DNA of 64,000 nt from Pseudo-nitzschia pungens (taxonomy: Eukaryota > Bacillariophyta > Bacillariophyceae > Bacillariales > Bacillariaceae), in NCBI GenBank assembly GCA_037355855.1, contig CM074760.1, positions 2,224,501-2,288,500 on the forward strand. Reading direction: 5' to 3'. The translations under genes were made by a program, and so were the position numbers. Shown piece by piece: positions 12,756 through 23,043 of the stretch. The notes under the pieces are model-generated. The model ran no database searches, had not been told where the DNA came from, and worked only from the letters and a program-made list of their open reading frames with translations. Within the stretch, counting starts at the first letter, position 1. The number at the start of each line of letters is the position of its first letter.

Positions 12756-13862
12756 TCAGGCCATCATCTCCAACGGCCGCGGGACGACGGGTCTCGTGTA
12801 CACAAAAAACTCTCCGTCGATGTCCTGCACGATGCGGAAATCGTCGTCCAGGTAATTCACGTACACCTTGCAGGTCGCGGCGCGTCCCTTGTTCCAGGGG
12901 AGCAGCTTCCAGATGGCTCCCACCGGAACCCTGATCTTCCAGATGACGTCCCCCAGCAACGGCAGGCCGTCCAATCCCTCCACCTTCCGGGAGGTCGTGT
13001 AGTCTACCTCCATGTCCAGGCGGGAGACCGGCCTGTCTCCAAAGACGTCCGGTTCCAGGGAAGGGGTGCAGGTCGCGGCCGTGACGACGCATCCCCCAAA
13101 GGTCGGCAGGAGCTTGAACCAACCCAGTATGGGAATGACCGTCAGGGAAAAGAGAGACGTGTCGAAGGTGCTGTAGAGGTACCCGGCGGAAGAGTCGATG
13201 TGCTGGGCGATCCGACCGACCTTGGAGACTCCCCAGGAGCAGGTTTGCAACTCGTGCAGCCTGAAGAAGAGTCCCGGCTTGCTCGTCCCGTCCTCGAACG
13301 TTTTTGTCTCCGCGTATTCGTAGGCTTCCTGTATCGCCAGAAAGAAGGGGGAGCTGCGAAAAATTCCGTGGGGGACCGTCGACAGGACCAGTTCCCATTC
13401 TCCGTCCATCTCGCCGAGGGACTCGGGGAGGTTGTTTCGGCCTCCTTCGTTATCTTCGCCGGCGGCCGCCGACGCATCCAGGAGCTGGTTGATCTTGTCG
13501 CGTGCCACGTTCATGTTTTCTTCGTAGTAGGCTCCAGAGGTAGGATTGTAGGCCTGTCCGCGATCCAGTGCGGCTCCCAGTTGCAAGAGTTGGATCTTGA
13601 GCTGCCGAATGCTCGCGGTGGCATCGGCAGCCGCGGCTTCGGGGACCGACGAAAACCAGGAGGCATCCGTCGCTGCCGTCGATGCTCCCATTGCGACCGA
13701 CGGTTTTCTCGTCGAGGTCGTTGCGATCGTTGGCGGCGTCGTCCATGCCGAGCTCCGCGGAATCAGATTGGGGGTTGCAACGAGCAATACGAAGAGCGGC
13801 AGCCAGAAACAACTCTTGCCCCTGCCCGATCTGTGTCGAAGCGGAAGGAGTCGGGATTCCAT
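12756..13862 (-). CDS. Plastid lipid-associated protein (PAP/fibrillin family)
   Basis: Single-exon ORF of 368 residues starting at ATG 13862. Residues ~18-40 form a hydrophobic signal segment ending SSAWTTPP, consistent with plastid import (A-W junction). The body has the PAP/fibrillin pattern: an N-terminal helical region (QLKIQLLQLGAALDRGQAYN), then DGEWELVLSTVPHGIFRSSPFFLAIQEAYE, a central VDYTTSRKVEGL, and a C-terminal DIDGEFFVYTRPVVP. These lipocalin-like proteins bind plastid lipids or prenyl-lipids such as carotenoids and quinones; the specific ligand is not evident here. It lies near the phytoene desaturase gene, but I take that as circumstantial. Confidence 0.8.
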   Translation of the reverse strand: MESRLLPLRHRSGRGKSCFWLPLFVLLVATPNLIPRSSAWTTPPTIATTSTRKPSVAMGASTAATDASWFSSVPEAAAADATASIRQLKIQLLQLGAALDRGQAYNPTSGAYYEENMNVARDKINQLLDASAAAGEDNEGGRNNLPESLGEMDGEWELVLSTVPHGIFRSSPFFLAIQEAYEYAETKTFEDGTSKPGLFFRLHELQTCSWGVSKVGRIAQHIDSSAGYLYSTFDTSLFSLTVIPILGWFKLLPTFGGCVVTAATCTPSLEPDVFGDRPVSRLDMEVDYTTSRKVEGLDGLPLLGDVIWKIRVPVGAIWKLLPWNKGRAATCKVYVNYLDDDFRIVQDIDGEFFVYTRPVVPRPLEMMA

Positions 13863-14688
13863 CGTTTCCGTGTAGACGAGAGAAGAACCAGTGGTAAGGT
13901 TTTAGTATCGTAAGGTTACTTCGTATTTGCAATGGTCTCGGCACGCGAAATGGGATCTGATGTTCACTGTCGACCCATGGAACATGCCATGCCGGTGCCT
14001 TGTACCGAATAGAAAATGGGAGCAAGATTGTTAAGGGTACATAGCGCCAAGCGTACGGTACCGTACGGAATGGCTAACGTTACGGGTAACCTTACCCGCG
14101 TGCGCCGGTACGAGTAAGATTATTCTGATCGTGGTGTGCGTTGTTTGTTGTTTCGTTACCGATGACGTTCACCTTTCGATGTTCGATGTCGGTTCCAACA
14201 CGGTAATCTTAACCTTACTACCGAACGTATTCCATCGTCACTGAGGATACGACATTTACGATACGTATCATTTTCACATATTCTACCGTAGTACGTCTTA
14301 TGATGCCATTGTCCAATGCACTCAGCTTCTTTGGGTTTCGGGGTGGACAGTAAACTGATTACTTTTTTCAGTTTGATCGATCAAGATCTTTTTCAGAAGA
14401 TGAAAATCGTAAGGTTACGGTAATCTTAACCTTACGAGTAAGTAAATCTTACGAGTAAGGTTACGAGTACGACTACGAGTACGAATACGTGCAAGTAAGA
14501 TTAACCTCATGGCGAATGCACATTGATTGCAATGAATACAACTACAAAGTAAAAGTAGAAGTAACCTTACACAATAGCATTCCGTACCGTACAATAAACC
14601 AACCAACCACGAGTGCGATTTACAATCTATACCGTATTAATACCGGTTCCAGATTATTCTCTCATCCATCAAAGCGACACCCCGACAC
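13863..14688. other. Divergent spacer rich in GTAAGGTTA motifs
   Basis: Lies between divergent genes, so it should hold both promoters. It is packed with the recurring spacer motif: TACCGTACGGAATGG-like and TAACGTTACGGGTAACC near 14050-14095, AATCTTAACCTTACTACCG near 14200, and a dense run of CTTACGAGTAAG near 14405-14500. No open frame here has protein character. Confidence 0.6.
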
Positions 14689-15872
14689 ATGCCCGCAATC
14701 GGGATTCGCAACGGCAATCGCTTCAAACTGCTCGGCCCATTGATCACCGCCCACGGCATCCCCCAACGGGTGATGATGACGAGACGAAGGAGCAGGACGA
14801 CCGCAATGGCAGCGCTCGCGGCATCGGCTGCCGTGGCGTCGGCATCCACCGGTGCTGCGACAGCCACCGTTCTGCCAACTCCGGGAGCGGGAGCGGGAGA
14901 TCCGCATTGGCACCAACCCCGATTGGTCTACAGGCTCGGGACCGCTCTGTACGTACCCCTCACTTCGCGGTGCAACAGCATGACGCTCCCACAAACCCGA
15001 GGCGAATCCTTCCTGCTGCCGGATCCCGTCGTCGATGCGCTCTGCGCGGTGAGGGACATGGAGGCCTCCGGCATCGCCCGGCATTCCGACGGCAGCAAGA
15101 ACGCGGACGAGAGCGCGGACGCAGAGCGCGAATCGATGCCAGCAAACGCAGACGCAAACTCGGAAGCGGGGGAGTCCTTCTTCCGGTCTCAAACGCCGGC
15201 TTCCACCCCCTCCCTTTGATCGGGTGCCGGAACTTCCAGGAGCAACGCCCGCGCAACAGCAACAGCAACAGCAACAGCAACAACGAGAGCCCACCGTGGA
15301 TCGCCTCTTGACGGAACTCGAGCGAGAATTGCTTCGCGGAAACGGGTCGCTGCCGGAATCCTATTGTCGTTTCGGGAGAGGGCGAACCGATGCTGCGGCT
15401 CGACGACACGATGGAACTCGTCCGAAGGATACGCTCCGATCTTCTGGCCGAGACCCCGGGGTCGCTCGCGTTGCCGAGCATTCGGTTGACCACCAACGGA
15501 TTGGTTCCCACCGGGGGTTGTGTTGGTGGTCCTTCGGTGCCGCAGAAGCTGTGGGACTGTGGCGTGTCGCACATCAGTGTCGGATTGATGACCTGGAATG
15601 CCCGGCAGTACAACGAACTGATGCGGCCCGTCTTGCCGTTCGGTGAAGGCGATGGCAATGGTAATGGTGACGGCGAAGTTGCCTTTGACAGGATCTGCGA
15701 CTTTGTCCGGGAGGCGGTGCGCGTGGGAAAGCATTCGGAATCTTCCGGAAAAGGGTTGGTGATCGAAACGACCGCCGTGGATCGACCGGACGTGGACCGG
15801 GATCGGACCGAAGCCTTCGCGAGAGCGCTCGGGGTCACAACCCCCGTGCGGTGGAGGCCTTTTTTTCCGTGA
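14689..15872 (+). CDS. Radical-SAM-like protein that has lost the cluster cysteines
   Basis: The gene reads through after removing two extra bases (one in a C run at 15206-15214, one near 15360), giving 393 residues. After an Ala/Ser-rich N-terminus come LYVPLTSRCNSMTLPQTRG (near residue 86) and then an RDME segment. A linker with a Gln microsatellite follows, then ELERELL, VVSGEGEPMLRLDDTMELVRRI, RLTTNGLVPTGGCVGG, ISVGLMTWNARQYNELMRP, TAVDRPDVDRDRTEAFARALG and a terminal VRWRPFFP. The SGEGEP and TNGL strands fit the radical SAM TIM-barrel, and the order resembles the family I know as TatD-associated radical SAM (TIGR04038); that assignment is from memory. Only the first of the three cluster cysteines remains, so iron-sulfur chemistry is unlikely. 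The start at 14689 is the first ATG of the frame; ATG at 14773 is an alternative. Confidence 0.65.
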
Positions 15873-16765
15873 CCCCGAATGCTCTACTGCCTCTATCTCC
15901 CGGCCTGCCTGCCTGCTTGCCTGTTTGCTCGTCCGTGGACAAATCACGGTCCCGCGCACGCCGCAAGCCCAAAACGACGGAAAGCTCTCCGTTGGTACCG
16001 TATTTGAGGTGCAAGCGTGGATGCGAGGAGCAAACGCGGGAATTTTGTTTTGCCTGCCTGCGTACCTACCTATGTGTCCGCCATACTACTACTACTACTA
16101 CTACAAGCATTGCCGAGAGCAAAAGCATCATGTAGCGGAGCTAAGCGCACTAAGTTATTCATGTCAATGGGAATGAAAGAGATTTGAGTTTTGAACACAT
16201 TTTTTTTGTGCGTGTGTGTGCGTGCGTGTGTGCGTTCGATATACCGCGTAACTAATTGTTTCATGATGTATTACAGTACTTTTTTTTGGGTCACTTCGTG
16301 TTTGTCATTTTCATACTTCTATTATTATTTTCTTCAATACTTCGTATTTCCTCTGTTTCTCTGTCCCTCCTTACCACATCCTGGCTTAGTGTAGAAGGTC
16401 AAAAGCATAGTGCAGTTCCATAGGATTCAGTGGAGTTCGATAGTTGTGTGGGAGAAATAAATCGAAGTTCTGAAACGGAGGCTTACCATGCCCTGGCCAC
16501 ATCTACTAGACGAGGTGGTGGTAGCCTACTGTCTAGTACTATTCTTCATTCATCCTTGGCGACTAACGCTTTAATCCAACTAAAACCCAGAAAATGCCAC
16601 TTCGGTACTTTCCAAAGTGGTGGGGAAGCATTACTTCCTTCCTTCCTTTGCTTCATCCATCTGCCGCAGTTCACTGTTGCATTGGATTGCAATGGAGCGT
16701 CACACAATACAAAAACGTGTTGTGCGGTATTGAATAATACTATAGCACAACCAGGTCGCAGTCGA
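15873..16765. other. Spacer between convergent rSAM-like and NAPRT genes
   Basis: No gene supported. It contains a TAC trinucleotide repeat near 16084-16103 and a GTGT/GCGTG-rich run near 16207-16236. The two flanking genes point toward each other, so this holds their 3' UTRs. Confidence 0.5.
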
Positions 16766-19203
16766 TTAGCGACGCTCCGTTACGGGTGCATGCTTCTCCC
16801 ACAGTTCGTGCAAATAACCGTAGAGCTTTGGGGATACCATGACGTCGTACGTTGTGGGTTGTTGGTATCGGGTGACGCTCTCGGGAAATTCGTCGCGAAG
16901 CTGTTGGAGCACGTAGTCGCGGGTTTCGGACAAGCCAGAGCATTCGTAGCCGCAATCGTCCGTTTCGCGGCAGCTGCTGGCACCATCAAACACCAACTGG
17001 TGCAGCGCTTTTACCCGACCGGGAAAAACCCGGATTCGATCTTGTGGTCGAAACGGATTCCGGCACAGAACTCCGCGTTCGTCGGTTGCCTCTCCACACG
17101 CTTGTGGTGGATCCTCGTCAGCCAAACAGAGGTAATCAACCAGAGGAATACTATTCCCGGGACCTCCGTACAGCCGATAGGCACGTTTTCGGCCGGGAAG
17201 GGTAACTTTTGCCAGCTCTTGAGAGAGCTTGATACGAGGTTCATTGCGAAACTCGACTGCGGTCATTGGTTTACATAGTACCATTCATTTTTTGCCGTTA
17301 CAACCAAGTAGTGTGCATTGGCGGATCGTTTTGTGTGTTGACATTTGAAAGACACATGATTAGTTTGTATGCAACATATATAATAACACGAAAGACAAAC
17401 TACAAGTAGCCACTTCAATTTCAAGTCGACGTGACTATTGTGCGCTTGGCTCTGAGGGATGGAAACTCATCAGAACAAATTGATGGATTCCAACTAGACA
17501 ACGGAAAGGAAAGCAAATTGCAACTCTGCGCTAGGTCTCGGCACAACACAAATCTTATCACGAAAAATGATTCGAATCCGACGCGACTCACCCAACTTGT
17601 ACACACAGCCAAGTGCTGGTTGCGCCTGACAGGTCACCAGGTGAGTGCCGATCCCAAATGCCGTCACCCCATGGTCTTGCTCCCATAGTGCAACAAGCGT
17701 GGCCTCGTTTATGTCGTTACTCGCTACGATGGTGAGGTTCTCAAAGGCTGGCCCACGGGAGGGCTCCACTTCCGCAGTGGCTCGAAAGGTGTCTCGGCAG
17801 ACCCTAGAGAGTGCCGCCAGGTCCCCTGAGTCCAGCCGTATTCCCACCGGCCGGTATCCAAAATCATCGAGTGCCTTGGCCACGAAGATAAAATTGGGAA
17901 GACCACTTGTGAGCGTGTCGTACGTATCGATGAGGCACAGGCAGGCATTGGGATAGGCACAGGCATAGGCGCAAAACGCCGCGAGTTCGCTATCGTTGGT
18001 ACGAGTCGCATGTCCAGATCTAGAACGGTACTCGAGGACTACGTCCAGAAAATTCTCCTCACGCTGCAGCGACTTGTGGTACAGCACGAGTCCTTCGACA
18101 TCGTCCAGTGACGTGAAGGATTGGATGTACGAATCTGAGAATGGATGGATACATGCGGGCACAAAAGAGACGTGCATGCGTGGGATCCATATAGGACAAA
18201 GAGGAGTCATATCCGTAACAGTTTTGGGGAGAACCAGAGTTATGTTCGGTGACAATGTTGTTCCGCAAGGAGCGATTGAAAGGAAAAAACCGCAATGAGT
18301 ATGATAGAGAGGAGAGAATCGCATTGAATGTCGTTGGTTCTCAGTTTCGTTCTGCACAATACGCGCAGAATCTGGTAAACAAACCATCGACCCTAATCAC
18401 CATATCGGAATATTTCATGAACATAAACACTGACAAATGGTTTACGCACGGGCATGGGTTCCCGACACCGGAATCCCAAAGGTCTTTCCTGCTTGCACGT
18501 TCGAGGTGGCGACAAATCCTCCAAGGTAGCTGTACTTGCTCGCCGAACACGCGCCGTCGGGACCCTGGGCTCGCCGCAGGCCAAATTCGATGCAAGGAAT
18601 GTGCTTCGTTTTGTGTTGCCCAGCCCTCAGAACCATCCGAGAGGCATTTGTGGCCACCAGGGAGGGATAATTGACAAGGTTTAGGAGAGCGGTTTCTAGC
18701 AGGTGACCAAGTCCAAGCGGTCCCTCAAGGACCAAAAGTGGGCAGCGAGGAAAGACGATGGTTCCCTCCGGAACCGAGTGGACGGTGAGTTTTTTTAGGC
18801 TCGTCTCGTGCAGGCTTCCGAGGTACTCCCAAAAGGCCTCTGGTGCATGCGCCAAAGCTGGAACCGTTTTGAGATAGGCCAGATCGTCCTCTTCAAAGCG
18901 AAACGTCCGAATAAGCTTGAGGCATTCGTCAAGACCACAGAAGACGGTGTATTCTCCCCCGAACGGATTCTTGCGGAAAAACAATTCGAAGACGGCCGGT
19001 TCGTCTACGGTGCAGTTCTTCCATTGAGCATAGGTCATTGTGATTTGATAGAGATCTGTCAGCAAAGCTCGTACGAGACTGTTGGTGGGATATTCTTCTT
19101 TTTGTCGTTTCTGTTGCATTTGGCTGCCTGTGGTGGCAGCTTGAAAATTGGAAACTTCAGCATGACCGCCGCTGATACTGTTGTCGTTCGCTGCAGTGGT
19201 CAT
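16766..19203 (-). CDS. NAPRT: Nicotinate phosphoribosyltransferase
   Basis: Three exons on the minus strand: 19203-18450, 18134-17592 and 17256-16766; predicted 595 residues. The first donor is GTGCGT, chosen because it restores the family motif GTHAHSYIQSF; the nearby GTAAAC would break frame. The second intron (GTGAGT...CGCAG) rejoins [17 protein letters not shown]. Family landmarks in order: [87 protein letters not shown] and [11 protein letters not shown]. The enzyme couples nicotinate to PRPP with ATP to make nicotinate mononucleotide, the first step of NAD salvage by the Preiss-Handler route. No targeting peptide is obvious, so a cytosolic location is likely. ATG 19203 is the first ATG; the frame upstream is open only from a TTG. 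Confidence 0.93.
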
Positions 19204-20259
19204 TGTTGTCGATTGCTGTGCAATATCGTGTCGTGTATTATTGTATCGTAGAGTGTCGACTTTGGTTCCCAATTTTTAATGGTACCGGTAGGACTACCTT
19301 TTAATACTGACATGAATCAAACAAGCAATAAAATATCCCTTCGTTGAATTCATAGTAAGATCTTAAGATTACATGTGAAGATAACTCATTGCTTTCTTCA
19401 TCGAACGAAGCTATTTTTGATGTGCAGTAACCTTACTCGTACTTGTAGCGTACAATTTTAACAATTAAGTAACCTTAAGGCTTACTGTACGGCACACGTA
19501 TGTAGCAAAATAATATTGTTTTCAGGCATGAAAGAGCGCACTTTCATGGGATGGGTTTGGATTTCGATTGTGTCCGGGTTTCGGTTTGGATCTTTTCGTT
19601 AGCGACCTTCTTATATAAACACGACTCGAAGCAATTACAGCCCTAATCTTACTGTGAATGAATGAATTTCAAGAATCATCATCTCAATCAACAAAATCAA
19701 ACTCAATCTCAATAAAACCGATCTACGGAAACGATGAGCCTTCCGTACCATAACCTTACCAAAAATCCGTAGGAGGACCTATCACAATGCAGTAGTAAGG
19801 TTACTCGTACGTAGTTCGTATTCCGTATATAACGTACAAGTTACTTGTATTTCTTGCATTGTATTGCGGAACGTCCTCATTTCCCCGAAACATATCTACT
19901 CACTCAACAATCCAAACAATCCAAACCCATTCGTCGACTGAACAAGAAGGAGAAGGTTGATTCTCTAAGGGACCCGCACTTTTGTCTTTGACTCTTCATG
20001 GCTTGAGCATACTATTATTTATGTAGAGATCAATTTCGAAGGGATCTTCGCTTGGTTGGTAAAGACGTTTGTGGTGACTCGTTTCGATTTCTACATTTTT
20101 CACCGGAAGGAATATGGGTCGATGGGTAAATCCACAAATCTGTTGGATCGGCTCGGCTCGGCTCGGCTCGGCTCGAATCTCCGTTGAAATTACGAAAAGA
20201 TTGCCTCGGAAGCCTGTTTTGTTGTTCAATGCTTGTTCCCGGAGACGCGAGTCGGAGAG
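19204..20259. other. Spacer upstream of NAPRT
   Basis: No gene supported. It has GTAAGGTTACTCGTACG-type motif clusters near 19430-19500 and 19795-19835, and a pentanucleotide GGCTC repeat near 20151-20175. The latter lies just past the 3' end of the GUCD1-like gene. Confidence 0.5.
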
Positions 20260-21906
20260 TTATTCCTCCGGGGAGCATTCCATTGTATTATCCACACTCT
20301 TCCCGGGAGTCAGTTTTCGATGTTCCTCCGTATCGCTCTGGGTCTGCATCGAGAAGGAAAAGATCCGAAAGAGGGCATTTCCCCACCCCCATTCGGATTT
20401 CCTGTGAAGCTTCTTCGGGACGGGACTGAATCCCATGGGAACCACGTCGGTTGGCTGTGTGGGTCGCGTTAAAAGTTTGCTGTTTGGCTGTGCTTGTGAT
20501 TGTGCTTGTGGTTTGTGGGAGGATTGTCGCTCAGATTTTAGTTTTCGGACAAAAATAATGTCTTCATCGGTCCCGTTGGATCTCCAGGCCGCCTCCAATC
20601 GCTCGGGTGCGACGAACATGCAATCCTCCTTTACAAGCGCGGAATCCGGATTGCACAAGACGAAACAAAAGTCGTCGTTGCTCCGGTCTGGGCCGCGACC
20701 GTGGGCCCGATCTAGGTGATTGGGGTTCCGACTGATCCCACAGAGAATCACATAATGACCAACGTAGTCGTCGCCGATGCCGGTATGTTTGCCGGGGGGA
20801 AGGATTGTCGTTTCGTCGTGATCAACATTCTCATTGATGTTGGGTTTCGCGTTTGGGTGTGGGTTTCGGATTTCGGTTGCTAACGGCTGCTCGTCCGGCA
20901 GTCCGTCCTCGGACCACAGGACGCGATTGTTGAGCAAGAGAATGGCAATACAGTCCGGTCGCCGCACGAGCGCTACTACACTTTCCAGCGACAAACCACT
21001 AGGCTTTTGTGTCTCGTTTCCGGAATCGGGACGATCCGTTGTTTGGAGCATGGGAACGCCTTGGAGGTGAAGACGACGAAACGTCTCTGCAACGCGGGAT
21101 CGATCAGCATCAAAGGCGTCTTGGTAATATCCGAGGTAGCGGTAGGATTCTTCGGCTTCCATGACCTGCCGGGAGGCCAGGACGAGCGCCAAGTCTTCGT
21201 GCCCGTTGCGGTTGGAGATGGCGTTGGATCCGCTGGATGATCCGCGAGAGGAAGCCGAGATGTCGACGATTTCCGTCTTCCAAGATTGCAACTGCAACAG
21301 CAAGTCAGAGGTCCATATGGATTGGGTTCCAATGTTTGATAGAAGCTCGGCACGGAGCTCTTCCGATGTTCGTGTTCGCGTGATCGACAGCCACTTGGCA
21401 ATCATGAGCAAACAAGCGATACCGCAATCCCAGGATTCGCGCTGTGAAATTCTGTCGATGCGAGTGTATGAGGAAGAGAAGGACCGGTGGAGTGCGTCGG
21501 ATTTGAAGTTGCTGCGTACGAGTCCATAGGGGAAGTCTGCACTGTCCCGTTGCCCATCGGAACAGGATTGGTTCGCATGCGAAAGCGCACAATCACGCTT
21601 CCGTGGATTCCCGTCGCGGTACTCAATCTCATTGTGGTCGAGGTTGTTGTCGAGGTTGTGGTCGATCTCGCAGCCACAAGAACAACACCAGCGCTCGTTG
21701 TGTTTGCCGTCCTGTCCGTACGTGTAGGAAAGAGATCGGGTCAAAAATAAGAGTGCTGTGGGTGGTTGGGTGGGCACAGATGCAGATGCAGGTGCAGGTG
21801 CAGATGCAGGTGCAGGTGCAGGTGCAGATAAAGATACAGATGCGCTGGTTGTCGTTGCTATAGAAGTCGCTCTAACGGTAGTGGTTGTCTTCTCGCTCCG
21901 GATCAT
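20260..21906 (-). CDS. GUCD1-like protein (Guanylate_cyc_2 family, cysteine-protease-like fold)
   Basis: Single-exon ORF, 548 residues from ATG 21906 (the frame further upstream starts only at a TTG). The core matches the guanylyl-cyclase-domain-containing-1 family: QRESWDCGIACLLMIAKWL, QSIWTSDLLLQLQSW, YYQDAFDADRSRVAETFRRLHLQGVPML, VALVRRPDCIAILLLNNRVLW, DDYVGHYVILCGISRN and FVLCNPDSA. The Cys of DCG, the His of GHYV and the Asp/Asn of NPDS are placed like a papain/C39-type triad. Despite the family name, a true cyclase activity is doubtful and the cellular role is poorly known. The N-terminus carries an Ala-Pro hexanucleotide-repeat tract (about 21780-21830). Low-complexity inserts enlarge the protein well beyond the core. 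Confidence 0.75.
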   Translation of the reverse strand: MIRSEKTTTTVRATSIATTTSASVSLSAPAPAPASAPAPASASVPTQPPTALLFLTRSLSYTYGQDGKHNERWCCSCGCEIDHNLDNNLDHNEIEYRDGNPRKRDCALSHANQSCSDGQRDSADFPYGLVRSNFKSDALHRSFSSSYTRIDRISQRESWDCGIACLLMIAKWLSITRTRTSEELRAELLSNIGTQSIWTSDLLLQLQSWKTEIVDISASSRGSSSGSNAISNRNGHEDLALVLASRQVMEAEESYRYLGYYQDAFDADRSRVAETFRRLHLQGVPMLQTTDRPDSGNETQKPSGLSLESVVALVRRPDCIAILLLNNRVLWSEDGLPDEQPLATEIRNPHPNAKPNINENVDHDETTILPPGKHTGIGDDYVGHYVILCGISRNPNHLDRAHGRGPDRSNDDFCFVLCNPDSALVKEDCMFVAPERLEAAWRSNGTDEDIIFVRKLKSERQSSHKPQAQSQAQPNSKLLTRPTQPTDVVPMGFSPVPKKLHRKSEWGWGNALFRIFSFSMQTQSDTEEHRKLTPGKSVDNTMECSPEE

Positions 21907-23043
21907 CGTGATGCCTTCTTTCCACAAAAAAATACAGGAAGAGGAATACGAGTAATTACCAGGTAAGTTATCATGGAGAGTAACAGGTACCAGGTACCAT
22001 GTACAAGTACCAGGTACGAGATACCTTACTGTAGGGTTACTAAGTAAGATTAACCTTACTTCGTAAGGTTACCGTACAAATGCAAAGAAAAAGAAAGACT
22101 GCGAAGCCTTACAACTTACTGCAATAGTTTAAAATGTGTCCTTTCGTGAGGGATGATCACTTTGCAGGTTCCACAACACCATTGTGCAAACATGATATTA
22201 TGTGGTACGTATGCCAAGAAGTTGAGAAGTGGTATGACTCATACTAAAAGCTACACGAAATTGCTTCTGTGAACCCCCAAACTGCGACAGCATTCGAGCA
22301 TGATGTGTTATGGCCATTATTTTTTGTTGGAAGTGATGTTGAAAAAGAGAGAGTACGAGTACATCAGTACATAAGGGACAAAATCATCTACGAATTGATC
22401 TGCACTCAGTGGGAAGGATAGCAACCGAAACAGATGTGAAGACTAAGATCTCACTCAACAGCAATGTGCTCGGACGAACTCTGATCCATCGCTAGATTGT
22501 GTCGCTTACCTGGAGATTGAAACAGTTTTCCCCAGCACCTTTGTGAAACCCAAGACGTGGTACATACTTTAGAAGCATAGCCCAGGCGCGAGGTAAATTG
22601 TCCCGTGGTCACGCATTAAAAACTCTTAAAGAACACCAATACACCGAACACTGTTGACGATACACTATTGTAGAATAGGCGGAAAAAACTCTAAAGGGAT
22701 TTCTTAATTATCACGACCTACTGTGACATACCGAAATGCCGAAACGTCACATTTACGAAGTTTGGCTTCAAATATGTTCTGGACTTGGGGTCTTGGAATG
22801 AATTTTATAATAACAAAAACGAAAGACAGGGCCTCCGACGTTCACAGAATCATGAAATTCAGATGTTTTGAATAATTCACAACGTCAGAAAGTGTACAAA
22901 TTGAAGAGTTGCACAACCAACAGATTGGTGCTGCTGAAGAGAATCGATGCATCCCGATGCGTTCACCACCAATGGGATCTGAAACTCAACGAAGTTGGTC
23001 TCATATCGGCGATGTGGAACTAAGTAATGATTTTCATTAAATC
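21907..23043. other. Spacer between GUCD1-like gene and giant repeat protein
   Basis: No gene supported. GGTACCAGGTACC-type and GTAAGATTAACCTTAC-type motifs cluster at 21955-22075, immediately upstream of the GUCD1-like gene. The remainder (22100-23043) is AT-rich and featureless to my eye; it forms the 3' flank of the giant gene. Confidence 0.5.

Noticed and set aside
12699..13913. 404-codon plus-strand frame
   Set aside because: Antisense shadow of the PAP/fibrillin gene, produced by GC-rich codon bias.
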